In this document: in pieces, positions 1-12,796 of the stretch | How the letters are laid out: each line of letters starts with the position of its first letter | Position numbering within the stretch: the first letter of the stretch is position 1 | Assembly (NCBI GenBank): GCA_003290165.1 | Contig: QNQO01000556.1 | Location: forward strand, 434,001-498,000 | From: Berberis thunbergii | Taxonomy: Eukaryota > Streptophyta > Magnoliopsida > Ranunculales > Berberidaceae | DNA length: 64,000 nt | Direction of reading: 5' to 3' | Made by a program: the position numbers and the translations under genes | The notes under the pieces: model-generated | What the model was told of the DNA's origin: nothing | Database searches by the model: none | Seen by the model: the letters and a program-made list of their open reading frames with translations, nothing else

Positions 1-1
1 C
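1..1. other. Window edge marker
   Basis: No feature is known to cross the left edge; the first 2.8 kb is described in the first entry. Confidence 0.3.
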
Positions 2-2795
2 ATTGCAACCAACCAACAAACCTACCAAAGAGTACAAGTGCAAAATGAAAATTATTCATTCGTATAATCTAAAAGCATGCTCCGAACAAAAATCATATTT
101 AGCAAGTCCGAGAACCCTTCCCAAGGGATGCAAATATCCAAAGCCTTCCCGCTGTATTTATAAGCCAAGAGAGAGTTGTTAATTCGTTCGAAATATTTCA
201 TGTAAAAAAGTTATACTTTGCAAAAAAATGTGTATTTTTATGTCAATTTTGTTCAAGTGACCTAATAATATTTCTTTTTCAAACATTACAACCTTGTATA
301 CTTTACAACAATAATGTTTTTTTTCTAATTACCGTGTCAAAAGTGTTGTTTAGGAAAACAATGGGATCCCTCAGTTGTTAGATTTTGGTTAGGGTTTGCT
401 TTTCTTTTATTTCACAAACTTGTAACTTTAGCTTTTCTAAGGATAATTTTATTGCAAAAGTCATGTCATAATTAGAAAATTTAGAGGGTTTGTACAAATG
501 TATTTTGCAACCTTTAAGATGCTTATTCTTGCTTTATTTTAAGTGGAGTCCTATAAATCTTCTAGGGTAAATGTAAAACTTTGATTCCACATAATTAATG
601 TTTTTTTCCAGGGCTTAGGGAACCACAATATAGTTAGAGATTCTTTACTATTTTTTTGAAATATAAAGTAGTTGTTTTTCTTTAACATGACACCAAATCC
701 TTTAATTAAAAAATTCAGATAGTTATTAAATTGATTGAAGATAGGGTAAAGACTTAAGTATGGATTCATAATAACTCACATCCACTTCTTGGGTTACTTT
801 TATAACTTTTGCACCTATTTCATCGGGTTGAACTTGACTAATATTGAACATACTAATTTTCTTCTAAAATTTTAAAGAAATAACGATTCATTTGATAATC
901 AAAAACATTGTGAATTGACTCCGATTATTTAATAAATGGATCTCAAGATTTGTACCATTTATGCCTTTAGGTCCAAACGTAATTTGATATTGTAATTCTA
1001 ATTTTCACATGCCATGGTAATTTTAAATTAAATGACATCTATAAATGCAATGTCCGTATTAATTCATGTGTTATCTAATAGACTTGCAAGACCCGGATTC
1101 GATCCCAAATAGATGCAAAATGTCGTTTTTGTGTGTTTTGTGTGTGTGTGTGTGTGTGTTTTAAGTACTTATTCTCTTAAAACTAAATTTAATTGAAAGA
1201 CAAATGAAGATGGAAGGAGAGAGAGGGAGAGTGCGAGAGTGCGAGTGAGAATGGCAGAGTGAGAGAGATTCTTCAATGGCAATAAAGATTGCAGGCTCAA
1301 GGGAGAAGAAAACATATATTTATGGGGATGAAGAACGAACACTACTCATGAAGGAGGGGAGACGTTTCTTGTTCTCTGATAAAAGTTCACAGATTTGTTG
1401 GTTGTCATTTCCTTTCTCTTTCATATCTCTTTCGATTTTGATTCTAGGATTTTGCTTCTTCAGTTGATTTAGATTTCAGTTCTACAAACCTAATTCATAA
1501 CTTTCATCAAACTTCTTTGCTTGAAATATTCAGAACTTGATGACCTAAGCTTTCTTTTTTTCGAGTGAAGTTGAAGTAGAGAGATGAAAAAAAAACTCAA
1601 TGAATCTTAGGTATAAAGAACATAGATTCAGATGGTGGAATCTTTGATGGAGCTTCAGTCATGAGTACTTGGAAGTGAAAACAATTACGTATGGATTCAT
1701 ATTAGTTATCCAAATTTAATGTATAATCCGGGTGATGCTATCTCTTTGCATATTTCTCCATTGTATTAATTCTCGTTTGTCTGATCTTTTCATTTAAATT
1801 GTATGTGCACCACCTGTTTTGTAAAATTCCTAATAAAAAAAATTGGGCAATTGCAGTTTTTTGTATATGATTATATTCATAGACTGAAGAACTTACATGA
1901 TCCGTTGGTGTTGTCAATTATTTGAATAATGTTCCTAAATGTAATTAACTTGTATCTTTATGCGTGCAAACATATTTGATCGTTTGAAATTAATGATCCA
2001 ATTGTATTTTTTTTTAATCTTTGTTCCTATGTGATTCATCCGATATAATTTGGAATTTCAATCTAATCCTATTTTCTAGGTTACCAGTAGTTGTCCTACA
2101 TTTGAGATTCCTCAATGGGTTGAATTGTATGCTCCAAACCAAACAATGGTAATACAAGAAAGGCAATTCCATCCTTTCAGATGGTTTTGGTTGCCATGGA
2201 GCTCCTTTTTTTTTTATGCTGCTGAGAAGGTATGTATGTTGATTGCATTTATTAAAATTGAAATTTCAATTTGTTTTGAGTAGCTATTGAGTTTGCATGT
2301 TAGCTTGATGTCAAGTTTATGCCTATGTGAATGAGAAGTTTCATTGTTGGTTGCATTACCTGGATCAAAATATCAAGTTTTGTCTAAGTTAATTTCATAG
2401 CAAAATTGTTATTAAAATGATTTATTTGTAAAATGTTGGTTGTGAAGCTCTTCGATCTATATCTATGCCATATACGTAGTCCTTATTTAACTTATGTTAC
2501 AAGAATTTTCCATGTGGACTCTTTCTTTTATTTTCTTTCTTCAAAATACTTTCCTCTCAATTCCATTGATAATCGATTAACCCAACTGTAAACTATATAT
2601 AGGTATATATAATATAGATTTCCACGTTTTTGTTTGTGTGATTTGATTCATTCACTAAAGTAGAATGTATTGATTGATGTAAAATACTCAAAGATGTTGG
2701 GTCTGAGGACTTTGTAGTGACCAAACATGAAAGAGGACAAAAGGTTTGTTTTTGTGTTTCAGTTTTGATTTTTGATATATGGGTTGTGTTCTTAT
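1..2795. other. Intergenic, no supported gene
   Basis: AT-rich sequence without a recognisable coding region. It holds a GT dinucleotide microsatellite at about 1125-1160 and a purine (GA)-rich stretch at about 1210-1270. A 63-codon open frame at 1276-1467 begins with ATG but shows no family resemblance and is treated as chance. I see no RNA gene. Confidence 0.6.
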
Positions 2796-2804
2796 TATCA
2801 ACAT

Positions 2805-3005
2805 GAGAGATTCTAAATGTCGAGGGAGTGAGCGAGGAAACGAGCGAGGGAAATGAAGTGGCGAGGTGAGAGCCGTTCATTTCCCTCGAGATGCGCGCAA
2901 GAAAAGTCAACGCACGCATTTCGAGGGAAATGAACGGCTCTCACCTCGCCACTTCATTTCCCTCGCTCATTTCCTCGCTCATTCCCTCGACATTTAGAAT
3001 TTCTC
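2805..3005. mobile_element. Foldback MITE, Mutator (MULE) type
   Basis: A 201-bp element whose two halves are almost perfect reverse complements around a short GC-rich centre at about 2890-2905. The left end reads GAGAGATTCTAAATGTCG and the right end, reverse-complemented, reads GAGAAATTCTAAATGTCG. It is bounded by an exact 9-bp direct repeat TATCAACAT (2796-2804 and 3006-3014). Nine-base target duplications with long terminal inverted repeats are the mark of Mutator-like elements. With no coding capacity this is a non-autonomous MITE. The folded transcript would be one long hairpin. Confidence 0.85.
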
Positions 3006-3109
3006 TATCAACATTATGTTTGTGAATTGGCTGAAAATTTTGTAGAAAAAGAGATTATGAACTGTTGGTCATTGAAACATCTCCACATTGTTAGATTCAA
3101 ATAGGTGAG

Positions 3110-4983
3110 TGATATACACGTAATTATTACAAATTATGACCCTTAATTTATATATGTTAGTGCTTCAATTAATATATTTTATTCTAATTATTTCAATTTT
3201 ACGTTTTTGTAGGAATCTGAGCGCGCGAACGATAAAATCGCATTAAGGCGACAAATTTGAGAAAATGATTAATTTGTCGATTCTAGCGGTGGTACAAAAG
3301 AGTGGTTCACACATCTAAGCCTAACCCGAATAAGCATGGTCCACTTACTTTAACCAAGCCCAAGCCCAAGCCCAGAAAGCTAGAATCCTAAGCCCAGCCT
3401 AACAAGGAAATAGGGAAACCCTATTTAGGTTTCTCTCTTGCCTTCTCTTTGGACACAACTCTTCTCTCCCACATTTTCTGATCTTCCTCTCTTTTCCAGC
3501 CACCATCTCCACCTCCACCAAGGCAGAGCCCTGTGTCTCTCGCCACTAACCAGCCATCGTGTTCGCCACTAACCAGCCACCCTGTTTCACAGTACAAACA
3601 CTGACCTCGCCACCGTCCAAGCCACACACCCTGTCCCTGTCTTTCCTTCACCTCGCCACAGTCCTCTCTGTCCAGAACACAGCCACCACCACCATCTCTC
3701 TCTTTATCTCTCATAACCACCACCGCGCGCACAACACCGCCGCGAAACAGGGCACCTCCCTGTTTCGCTCCCTGTTCCTCGCCCTCCTTCCGCTTTCTCT
3801 CTTCTCCACGGTCTTCCCTCCTCCACTTCTCTCTCTCTCTCGACCACCGCCGAAACAGACCACGCAACCGCCACCATCACTCGAACGCCATCGCCACCAC
3901 CGCGAAACAGGGAGAGCACCTCCCTGTTTCACCTCCTCCTTCGCGGTTTTGTTATCATCCATGTTCCCTCAACAATCTCTCTTTGTTCTTGCAGATACAG
4001 GAGCCGATCGGGAGGAGAGGAAGCTCGAAAGGAGCGGAGAATAGCGGCGGAGCAAGGGGCGGTGCGCTGGAGACGGAGGATGAACCAGAGGCACGATTTT
4101 GCGCGGGAAAAAACTGTTTTTTGTTTTGAAAAACCATTTTGGCTATTGACACCCCGAGAATCTGTAAGAGCCATCACAGAGCCTATTTAGCTCTTTTTCT
4201 CTGGATTTGTGCGCGTACAGGAAGTGATGGATTTCTCCTCCGGTGATGCTGTGACCACCACCACCATGAGTCACTAAACCCCACGCAAGGTGAAGAGGTG
4301 AACTCCTAGATGTAACACACTAAATTACCATTTGATTCGCTTTAAGTTTTCACGATGAATAATGATGTTTAATGATTATCACTTTTATTTAATATAGAAA
4401 TTTATGTTATTCTAGTGACAAGGATTTCATAGATTTCTTTGTAGATTATTTTTATTCCGGTGATTATCTTTTATTCTCCATATAAGCTTAGCCACGCTTT
4501 TCTTATGTGTGGAATGTTTAAGAATTAATTGATTCTGGTAGGTTAGTTATATGTGACCGTCATTTATTACGGTATTGTCTCCGGATATATCGTAAGTTTA
4601 AGATATCACATATGACAAACCTTTGTGTTTTCTTAGAAGAAGTGAAATCTAAAATTCATTTACATTAGGGTATATTAATGATTAAAAGATTATTTTTTCG
4701 ATTACGTCGTTTGGGATGTGAAACACGTAGTTGAGTCATCATAGCGAATCAATACTAGTTGGCGCGTGAAGTCTAGGAGGAATTCTTGGAACCTTGTGAT
4801 TTTTCCAAACTTAATTTTCATTAAATTAAATTCAATTTCGTATTTTAAATTTGTTAGAATTTATTAACTTTAGTTTCACATAGTTTTTCTTCCTTAACCT
4901 TATTTTGTATATCGTTTTTCCTCGTGGGATCGACACCCCATTCTTTACTGCAATTGACCGCGTGTACTGTTTGGGCGTAATCA
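3110..4983 (+). repeat. 5' LTR of the Athila element
   Basis: 1,874 bp, beginning TGATATACACG and ending GGGCGTAATCA (TG...CA). It matches the 3' LTR at 12797-14669 along its full length, with a 2-bp and a 1-bp indel among about 60 differences. The middle part (about 3420-3960) is C-rich and CT-rich and produces long accidental open frames on both strands. Confidence 0.93.
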
Positions 4984-4987
4984 AATT

Positions 4988-5008
4988 TTGGCGTCGTTGC
5001 CAGGGAAC
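4988..5008 (+). other. Primer binding site, tRNA-Asp type
   Basis: Begins four bases after the 5' LTR with TGGCGTCGTTGCCAGGGAA. This closely matches the complement of the 3' end of plant tRNA-Asp(GTC), the primer used by Athila elements. Two positions depart from the ideal complement as I recall it. Confidence 0.75.
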
Positions 5009-5204
5009 AAGCGTCATTCTACAAGGAAGGTTTCGGGTATTATCTTTCTTGCTCATTTTTCATTTTATTTTATTTTATTCTATTTTTTAGGTTTTAGGTT
5101 CAGTTTAATTTTTTTATCTTTATCTTTATTTTTATTTTATTTTATTTCTAAAAAAAATTAAAAAAATTAAAAAAAATTTAAATTAAAAAAAAAACATTGG
5201 GAGC

Positions 5205-8200
5205 GTGAGTTGGAATAGAGACCACTTAGGGAGACTAATTAGAGTCCCAAATTTAGTTAACCCACAAATTCACATTGAGACCGAATTAAGTCCTACTTCT
5301 AACACCATGAGTAATCACGAAGATGATCATGTTCGGTCGCTAAAGGACTATCTCCACCCCACGCGCACTGCTACTCCATCATGTATCATGTTTGCACCAA
5401 GTACACCAAAGCTAGATTTTAAGCCGGGTATGATACAATTATTACCTACTTTTCATGGCCAAGATAGTGAAAATTCCTATGTTCACATTAGGGAATTCGA
5501 GGAAGTTGTGGCCATCTTTCACAACAAAGTTGAGGCTATAGACTCGGTTAGACTAAGGTTCTTTCCTTTTTCCCTTAAGAAAAAAGCGAAGAGTTGGCTA
5601 TACTCTTTACGACCAAGGTCTATAGGTTCGTGGGAGGAGATAACCCAAACATTTTTTAATAAATATTTTCCTCACCACAAAACCAACGGTCTAAAGAGAC
5701 AGATTTCTACCTTCACCCAAAAGAATAGCGAGACACTATATCAAGTATGGGAAAAGTTCAAGGATCTCTTGAATACATGCCCTCACCATGGGTATGAGAG
5801 TTGGCGCTTAGTCAGTTATTTTTATGAGGGGCTCACCAGTAGAGAACGTCAGTTCGTTGAAATGATATGTAATGGAGAGTTTTTGCAAAAGGACCCTGAC
5901 GAGGCCATTGAGTACCTGAATGACTTAGCTGAAAAGGCCCATACTTGGACTAGTCCAAGTGCTACTGAGAGCACAGATAGAACACGCCCAGCTGGAGTTT
6001 ACCAACTTCGGGAAGAGGATAGCCTTAGAGCCCAACTTGATAGAGTAACTAGGGAGTTAGAAGCACTTAAGACCAAGGATGGTAAGCCCGCACATACTGT
6101 TGCCAGAGTTGAGCTACAGGACGCCTGTTTTATATGCGGGGGAGTTGAACACTTAGCACAGGATTGCCCGACCTTCACTGAGATGAGAGGGGTTTATGAG
6201 GAACAATGTAACGCCTTAGGGATGTACAAGAAGCCTTATTCACCATTCTCTAACACTTACAATTCTGGCTGGAGAGATCACCCTAACTTTAGTTGGAGGT
6301 CTGAGGCCGACCAACCTACACACTCACAGGCACAACCAGCTAGGTCATACCCTGCACCTCTATACAATGCACAATCTAACAGAAGTTCCTTATCAGACAC
6401 ATTGCATGCATTTAAAGAGGCACAAGGTAAAACTAATCAAAAATTTGAGGTTGCATTGACACAGTTGGCAAAGGAGAACAAGGAGATAAAAAGCCAAATA
6501 ACCAAGCTGACAAGTTCATTAACAGTACAAGCTCGGGACCAATTTCCGTCACAGCCTCAAGCAAATCCGAAGGGACAACTTATGGCACAAACCTCTACTT
6601 CAGACTCTCAGAATGTCAAAGAGATTAATGCCATCACTACTCGGAGTGGTAAGATCTTAGATGGGTCAAGCTCGTCCACGACTATAGGCACCTCCCCAAG
6701 TGCAAAGGAGAGCATCCCTGAGGATGAGCCCAACAAGAACATTTCAGTTTCAGTTCCTTTTCCTCAAGCACTACAACCTACTGGAAAGAAATCGGAAATG
6801 CATGGTGAGATTCTAGAACATTTGAAACAGGTTAAAATTAACTTACCTTTGATGCATGTGATTAAACAGGTACCAACTTATGCGAGGATCATCAAGGACT
6901 TATGCACTATCAAAAGGAAACATCATGTCAAGAAGACTGCCTTCTTGACAGAACAGGTAAGTGCGGTGATTGAGCAAAGGACACCACCCAAGTACAAAGA
7001 TCCAGGGTGTCCTACAGTCACCTGCCAGATTGGGACTCATGAGTTCGGCCAAGCCTTGTTGGATTTAGGGGCAAGTGTAAATCTGATGTCATATTCTATT
7101 TACTTGCAACTGGGTCTAGGAGAGATTAAACCCACATCCGTGGTTCTGCAATTGGCCGATAGATCAGTTAAGAAGCCAAGAGGAATAGTCGAGGATGTCT
7201 TGCTTCAGATTGATAAGTTTTACTATCCCGTCAACTTTCTTATTTTAGATACTCATTCTGTGGTTAATATGGAGTCTACAGTTCTGATTATTTTAGGTAG
7301 ACCTTTTCTTGCCACAGCTAACGCTCTTATCAATTGCAGGAACGGTGTAATGAAGTTGTCTTTTGGGAACATGACTCTGGAGGTCAACATATTCAATATT
7401 AGCAAGCAACCACGTGATGATGATGAGTGTCATCATACCTACATGATAGACACGCTGATATCAGAGGACGCGCTCCTTAGCGCAGATTCTGAAACCTTAG
7501 AGTACCTCCTTTCTATTTCTGATTTTGAGAATTCACTTTATCCTGATAATGCTTTTGATATTGCTGTTGTTTCAGGGTTAAAGGATAAAGGAGGGCGACA
7601 ATGGCAACCATGCTTTGAGGAGTTGCCAAGGGAAAGACAGAAACCACAACCATCCACAGTGGAAACTCCGAAAGTTGACCTAGCTCCACTGCCTGAGGGA
7701 CTTAAACATGCATTCCTTGGACCAGGTGATACCTTTCCTGTTATTATTTCTTCCGTGCTTGATAGCTCACAAGAAGAAGAATTGATTAATATGTTACGTG
7801 AGCACAAATCTGCACTAGGTTGGACTATAGTTGACATTAAAGGTATTAGCCTCTTAATATGTTACCATAGGATCCATTTAGAAGAAGGAGCTAACCCCCG
7901 TAGAGATCCTCAAAGACGACTCAACCCTACTATGAAAGAGGTGGTGAAAAGGGAAGTTTTAAAATTGTTAGATGCAGGCATCATTTATCCCATCTCTGAT
8001 AGCAAGTGGGTTAGTCCAACTCAAGTAGTTCCCAAGAAATCGGGCATAACTGTGGTGACTAATGATGAGGGGGTGACTGTTCCTACTAAGGTAGTTACAG
8101 GGTGGCGCATGTGCATTGATTATAGGAAACTTAATTCTGCCACCTGCAAGGATCACTTCCCACTTCCATTCATAGACCAAATCTTAGAGCGAGTAGCTGG

Positions 8201-8423
8201 TCATTCTTTTTATTGCTTTCTAGATGGGTATTCAGGATATTATCAGATTGAGATTGCATTAGAGGATCAGGATAAGACTACTTTCACATGTCCTTTTGGT
8301 ACTTATGCTTTTCGGCGTATGCCATTTGGTTTGTGTAATGCACCGGCTACTTTTCAGCGATGCATGATGAGTATTTTAGTGACATGGTTGAAAAATGTAT
8401 GGAAGTTTTCATGGATGATTTGA
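5205..8423 (+). pseudogene. Athila gag, protease and N-terminal reverse transcriptase
   Basis: First part of the retrotransposon polyprotein. The open frame begins at a GTG at 5205; the first in-frame ATG is at 5307. A Retrotrans_gag domain lies at about residues 85-245 (for example SWLYSLRP and YFYEGLTSRERQ). A CCHC zinc knuckle (CFICGGVEHLAQDC) begins near residue 308, for nucleic-acid packaging. A retropepsin core DLGASVNLM lies near residue 620, with Leu where DSG/DTG is usual, a form typical of Athila. The reverse transcriptase starts near residue 910 and includes MCIDYRKLN and [14 protein letters not shown]. One T appears to be missing in the T-run at about 8374-8377, so the real frame continues in the next segment and the last ~17 residues here are out of frame. 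Confidence 0.9.
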
Positions 8424-9370
8424 CTGTTTTTGGTAATTCCTTTGATTCATGTTTACTTCACTTGAAGGCTGTTTTAAGTAGATGTGAAGAAAAGGGTCTG
8501 GTGCTTAATTGGGAAAAATGTCATTTCATGGTTTCCTATGGAATAGTTCTGGGACACATAGTTTCTAATAAAGGGATCGAGGTAGATAAAGCTAAAATTG
8601 AATTGATTTCTAAACTACCTACACCTAAAAGTGTCAAGGATGTGAGATCCTTTCTAGGGCACGCGGGTTTTTATAGGAGGTTCATACAGAATTTTTCTGC
8701 CATCTCTAGACCATTAAGCAACCTCCTGGTCAAAGATGTCGTGTTCCAATGGACACAAGAGTGTGAGGACGCCTTCCGAGCACTCATTGATAGGCTCACC
8801 TCTGCCCTCATCATGCAGCCACCAGATTGGACTTTAACATTTGAGATAATGTGTGATGCAAGCAATTATGCTGTGGGAGCAGTCTTGGGACAACGAAGGG
8901 AAGGGAAGCCATTTGTTGTTTACTATGCTAGTCGATCACTTAATGATGTTCAAAAGAATTATTCGACTACTGAAAAAGAGTTGCTAGCTGTAGTTTTTGC
9001 TTTAGATAAATTTCGTGTTTATTTGATTGGTACACCTATCACTGTTTTTACTGACCATGCAGCTCTTAAGTTCCTTCTTTCTAAAAATGAAGCTAAGGCA
9101 AGATTGATTAGGTGGATTTTACTTTTGCAGGAATTTGATCTAACTATAAAGGATAAGAAGGGGGTCGAGAATGTTGTGGCGGATCACTTGTCTCGTTTGG
9201 AGTTCAGTGACTCTGCCAATGGCCCACCCATCCGTAATGAATTCCCTGATGAACACCTATTCGTCGTCACTCAGGTACCATGGTATGCACACATTGTTAA
9301 TTACTTGGTTTCCGGCGAAGTTCCATCATCATGGAGTGCTCAAGATAAGCGCAAATTTTTGTCGAGGTAA
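8360..9370 (+). pseudogene. Athila reverse transcriptase C-terminus and RNase H
   Basis: Continues pol in another frame after the one-base loss near 8376. The polymerase active site is FMDDL at 8408-8422, where YMDDF or FMDDF is usual. The RNase H part has the catalytic-type motifs [25 protein letters not shown] and FTDHAAL, and ends with VADHLSRLE at about 9177-9203. The frame stops at 9370, where a single missing base near 9366 puts a stop into the linker before the integrase. The original protein would have been one continuous polyprotein with the segments on either side. Confidence 0.9.
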
Positions 9371-9423
9371 GAAATTTTTATTGGGATGATCCTTATTTAT
9401 ATAAGTATTGCCCCGACCAAATC

Positions 9424-10569
9424 ATGAGGCGTTGTATCCCTGAAGGTGAGATTGACAGTGTTTTACATTTTTGTCATAGTGCAGCTTGTGGAGGCCATTT
9501 TTCTATGAAAAAGACCGCTACAAAAATTTTACAGTCTGGATTATATTGGCCTACTTTGTTTAAGGACACTAACAATTATTGTCGTTCTTGTGATAGATGC
9601 CAGAAGTTGGGTGCATTGTCCCGGAGACACATGATGCCCCTTAACCACATCCTAGTCATTGAGATATTTGATTGTTGGGGGATTGATTTTATGGGACCTT
9701 TTCCACCTTCCTTTGGATATTTGTATATTTTGCTTGCAGTGGGCTATGTGTCCAAATGGGTTGAGGCTGTGGCGTGCCGGCACAATGACAACATTATTGT
9801 TGTCAAGTTTATCAAAGAACACATTCTATCCCGTTTCGGTACACCACGAGCCATTATTAGTGATCAGGGGACTCATTTCTGTAATCGCTCTTTTGAAGCT
9901 TTGATGCGCAGGTATGGAGTTCATCACAAGGTTGCCAATGCCTATCATCCGCAGACAAATGGCCAAGCTGAGTTGGCCAATCGAGAAGTAAAACAAATCT
10001 TGGAGAAGATGGTGAATCCTGATAGGAAGGATTGGTCATTGCGCCTTCCTGATGCACTTTGGGCCTACCATACCGCTTATAAGACAATTCTCGGGATGTC
10101 TCCATATCGACTTATATATGGAAAAGCATGTCATTTACCTGTTGAGTTAAAACATCGCGCTTATTGGGCCGTAAAAAGCACTAACTTTGATCTCAATGAT
10201 GCAGGTATTCAGCGGAAACTTCAGTTGGCTGAAATTGAGGAGTTGCGGAATGATGCCTATGACAATTCCCGAATATACAAGGCGAAAATGAAAACAACTC
10301 ATGATAAGCAAATTCTGAGGAAACATTTCGAGCCCAACCAACGAGTCTATCTCTATGACTCACGCCTTCATCTTCATCCTGGCAAGCTAAAATCGAGATG
10401 GACGGGCCCATTCATGGTAAAACAAGTTTTTCCTTATGGATCCATAGAAATTGAAGATCCAACAGATGGGAGAGTATTTAGAGTCAATGGGCAACGTTTG
10501 AAGCATTATGTGGAGCGAGTAGAGGTGCCAGAAGAGATCTCTCTGGTTGCCCCTGTCTACTTGATTTGA
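9424..10569 (+). pseudogene. Athila integrase
   Basis: Third frame of the broken pol gene, 381 residues from the first ATG; codons just upstream (from about 9367) also belong to it. The HHCC zinc-binding region is visible as [13 protein letters not shown] and CRSCDRCQ. The catalytic core holds GIDFMGPFP (first D), [10 protein letters not shown] (second D) and the [15 protein letters not shown] region (catalytic E). A C-terminal domain ([10 protein letters not shown], then [13 protein letters not shown]) follows. It would insert the element cDNA with 5-bp staggered cuts, in keeping with the GTGAG duplication. No stop or frameshift is seen within the integrase. It ends at TGA 10567-10569. Confidence 0.9.
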
Positions 10570-12796
10570 TGTTCTCTACCCTATCTTTAGTTTAGGTTTT
10601 TATTTTTATTTTTCTTTTTATTTTTCATTTATTATTATTATTATTATTATTTTAGTTTAGTTTAGGTTGTTGCTTTTATGTTTTTCTTTTAGTGTTTCAG
10701 GTTATTTTAGGTGTTGCTATTGGAGTCACTTGGAGCTCTTCATCCCATATGTTCCTTTCTCCCGTCGGTATGAATTTCTTATATTTTGGTGACTGTGAGG
10801 ACATTGTCTATTTGAAATTGGTAAAGCTTCACCATGGTAATATCACTCTAACTCTCCTCTTTTCTTTTGCCTTGATTTGTCATGATTATTATTTTATACA
10901 TTGAGGACAATGTTTGATTTAGGTTTGGGGGTGTGGTTTATTAGATTTTTTATGCAATTTTCAAAAATCTTTGAGTTTAAAACGTATTTTACAATTAAAC
11001 CGAGTCATTTTTGTGTTCTACTCAATCTCCATTGAACACTTAGATGATTATGGTAATTGTGTAAAGTCTTCTTGAAAATGCATTTGAAATCCGAACTCTT
11101 GGTGAATAAATAAAGAAATAAAGAAATAAATAAAAAAGGTTTTGAGTTTTTTAGAGAATATTTTTGTTGCCTTTAATTTTGAGAAAACACATACTAGCAC
11201 GTGTCACATAGTTATATTAGTGGAAAACATGATATTTGATATTATCCTTATGTTAGATGTATTTCGTGAGACTTTTCAACTCGACTATTCATGCACTATA
11301 AGCCAAGTCAACATGATTTGAAGTTGATTAGTGAGGTATTGAACTAGAAAACCTTAGAATAATAGTGGAAACTTAACCCTTGTGAGTTTTGAGCCATTCT
11401 TTATTTCTTGAGGGTTATTAATTACACTCTGATTTTTCTCGAGTCCGCATTATTTCGTTGATGATCTCATTATTCTTGATTTTCTTATTGATTGCTTTAA
11501 GAATGACATAAAAATTGAATCTTTACACTATAACTTTTTGCTTTATTCAGTTGAGATGTCCTAGTATTAACTAGAACTTATGAAGTGATATAGGCATTTC
11601 TTTCTTTAAACCATTTTTAGCCTTTTAGCCTACCCAATAATAAATATCCATTTGCAGCCCTTTGAGCCTTTAGATAGCCTTTTCTTTGTTATCCCCATTC
11701 TCAATACCCACTCCAATCAAGGAGTAATAACTCTATTATTTTATCCTTACCCAAATTTCTGAGAATGTATCCGGTGAGATATATTTATGGAATGGGCAAA
11801 TAAAAAATATATATATATTTCATGCGCCCTCGAAGTAAAAGTGTTGGATTGTATCAATGGGGAAAAACATGTCAAAAAAAAGAAGTGATTGAAGAAGAAA
11901 ATAATGAAGAAAAAGTTAATGGTGTACAACATTGATTTGCTCTTCAATGCCCTATGTTTTATTCAAGGGTGTATCCATTCTCAGAAAATCTTTGTATTTT
12001 TTTGTCCATTATTGTTTGCCATAATCCAAGCCCCAATACAACCTAGTAAAGACCTGATTGATCTTAAGTGAAAGTTAGCTTAATAGATGTGGAGATTGAA
12101 TAGGCAAGAACTATGGTGTTTGGTTCAACATTCTCAAAAGTAATCAATATTCCGGTCCATGAGATCATATTCATTTCACTCTTTGAAAATTCCGTTTTTC
12201 ATGATAATTATATGTGAGACGTTTGAATTTTCCATATTATATTCTTTTCCTCACATATAAACTGAGTGTCTAATCTCTGAGTGTTTCATTTCTGAGCGAC
12301 ATGAGAGAATTGTAGTCGAAACGTCTTTTCTAAAAGTTTTCTTGTCACATCTTTACTATGAGATGAAGAGTTATGTTGATAAGGCTCCTCACACACACAC
12401 TTCGAGTTGAGAATGATTATGAAATTCATTTAATCTTTAGATACTATTAAATTATTGTACTCTATTGATATACTTTTGTGACAGTTTTAGTTTGTTGTTT
12501 TCTCGAATGCTAAGCAATTAGAAAATTACTCTAAGGAAAATAAAGAAGAATGCTCACGTTTTTGCATTATGTTTTTAGAAAAATAGAGTTTGTTTTATTG
12601 AGTCAGTAATGTTTGGGGGTAGCATTTCTGGAAACCCTCACGAGACTATAACTCGTCCTCTAGAGGTAATCTAGAGGTTTAAAGCCTTGTTGCACGTTAA
12701 GGTAAGTGCAACCGTGATTCCTACGAAAGTGAGTTAGGATTTTATTCTTTATTTTGTTTTGCTCGAGGACTAGCAAAATATAGGTTTGGGGGTATT
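10570..12796 (+). other. Athila 3' non-coding region with polypurine tract
   Basis: About 2.2 kb between integrase and 3' LTR, the place where some Athila elements carry an env-like gene. No long sense frame is present, so such a gene is absent or eroded. The polypurine tract AGGTTTGGGGGT (12782-12793) sits next to the 3' LTR. Near-identical TTTGGGGGT motifs also occur at about 10924-10932 (after CATTGAGGACAATG) and about 12610-12619. A short TTA/ATT microsatellite is at about 10630-10652. Confidence 0.75.

Noticed and set aside
1088..1110. GGATTCGATCCC, like a tRNA T-loop (also GGTCGAACCCA near 17348)
   Set aside because: No acceptor, D or anticodon stems around either; not tRNA genes.
1276..1467. 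63-codon frame with a hydrophobic C-terminus
   Set aside because: Isolated, short, no family resemblance; the hydrophobic end comes from T-rich sequence.
2593..2919. 108-codon minus-strand frame
   Set aside because: It reads into the MITE hairpin and has no family resemblance.
3421..3962. Several open frames on both strands up to 160 codons, repeated at 13108-13605
   Set aside because: They lie in the C-rich part of both Athila LTRs, are low-complexity Arg/Gly or Ser/Pro strings, and are not kept identically between the two LTRs.
10692..12071. Short plus-strand frames after integrase as a possible env-like gene
   Set aside because: 70 and 60 codons only, with no signal peptide plus transmembrane arrangement in one frame.
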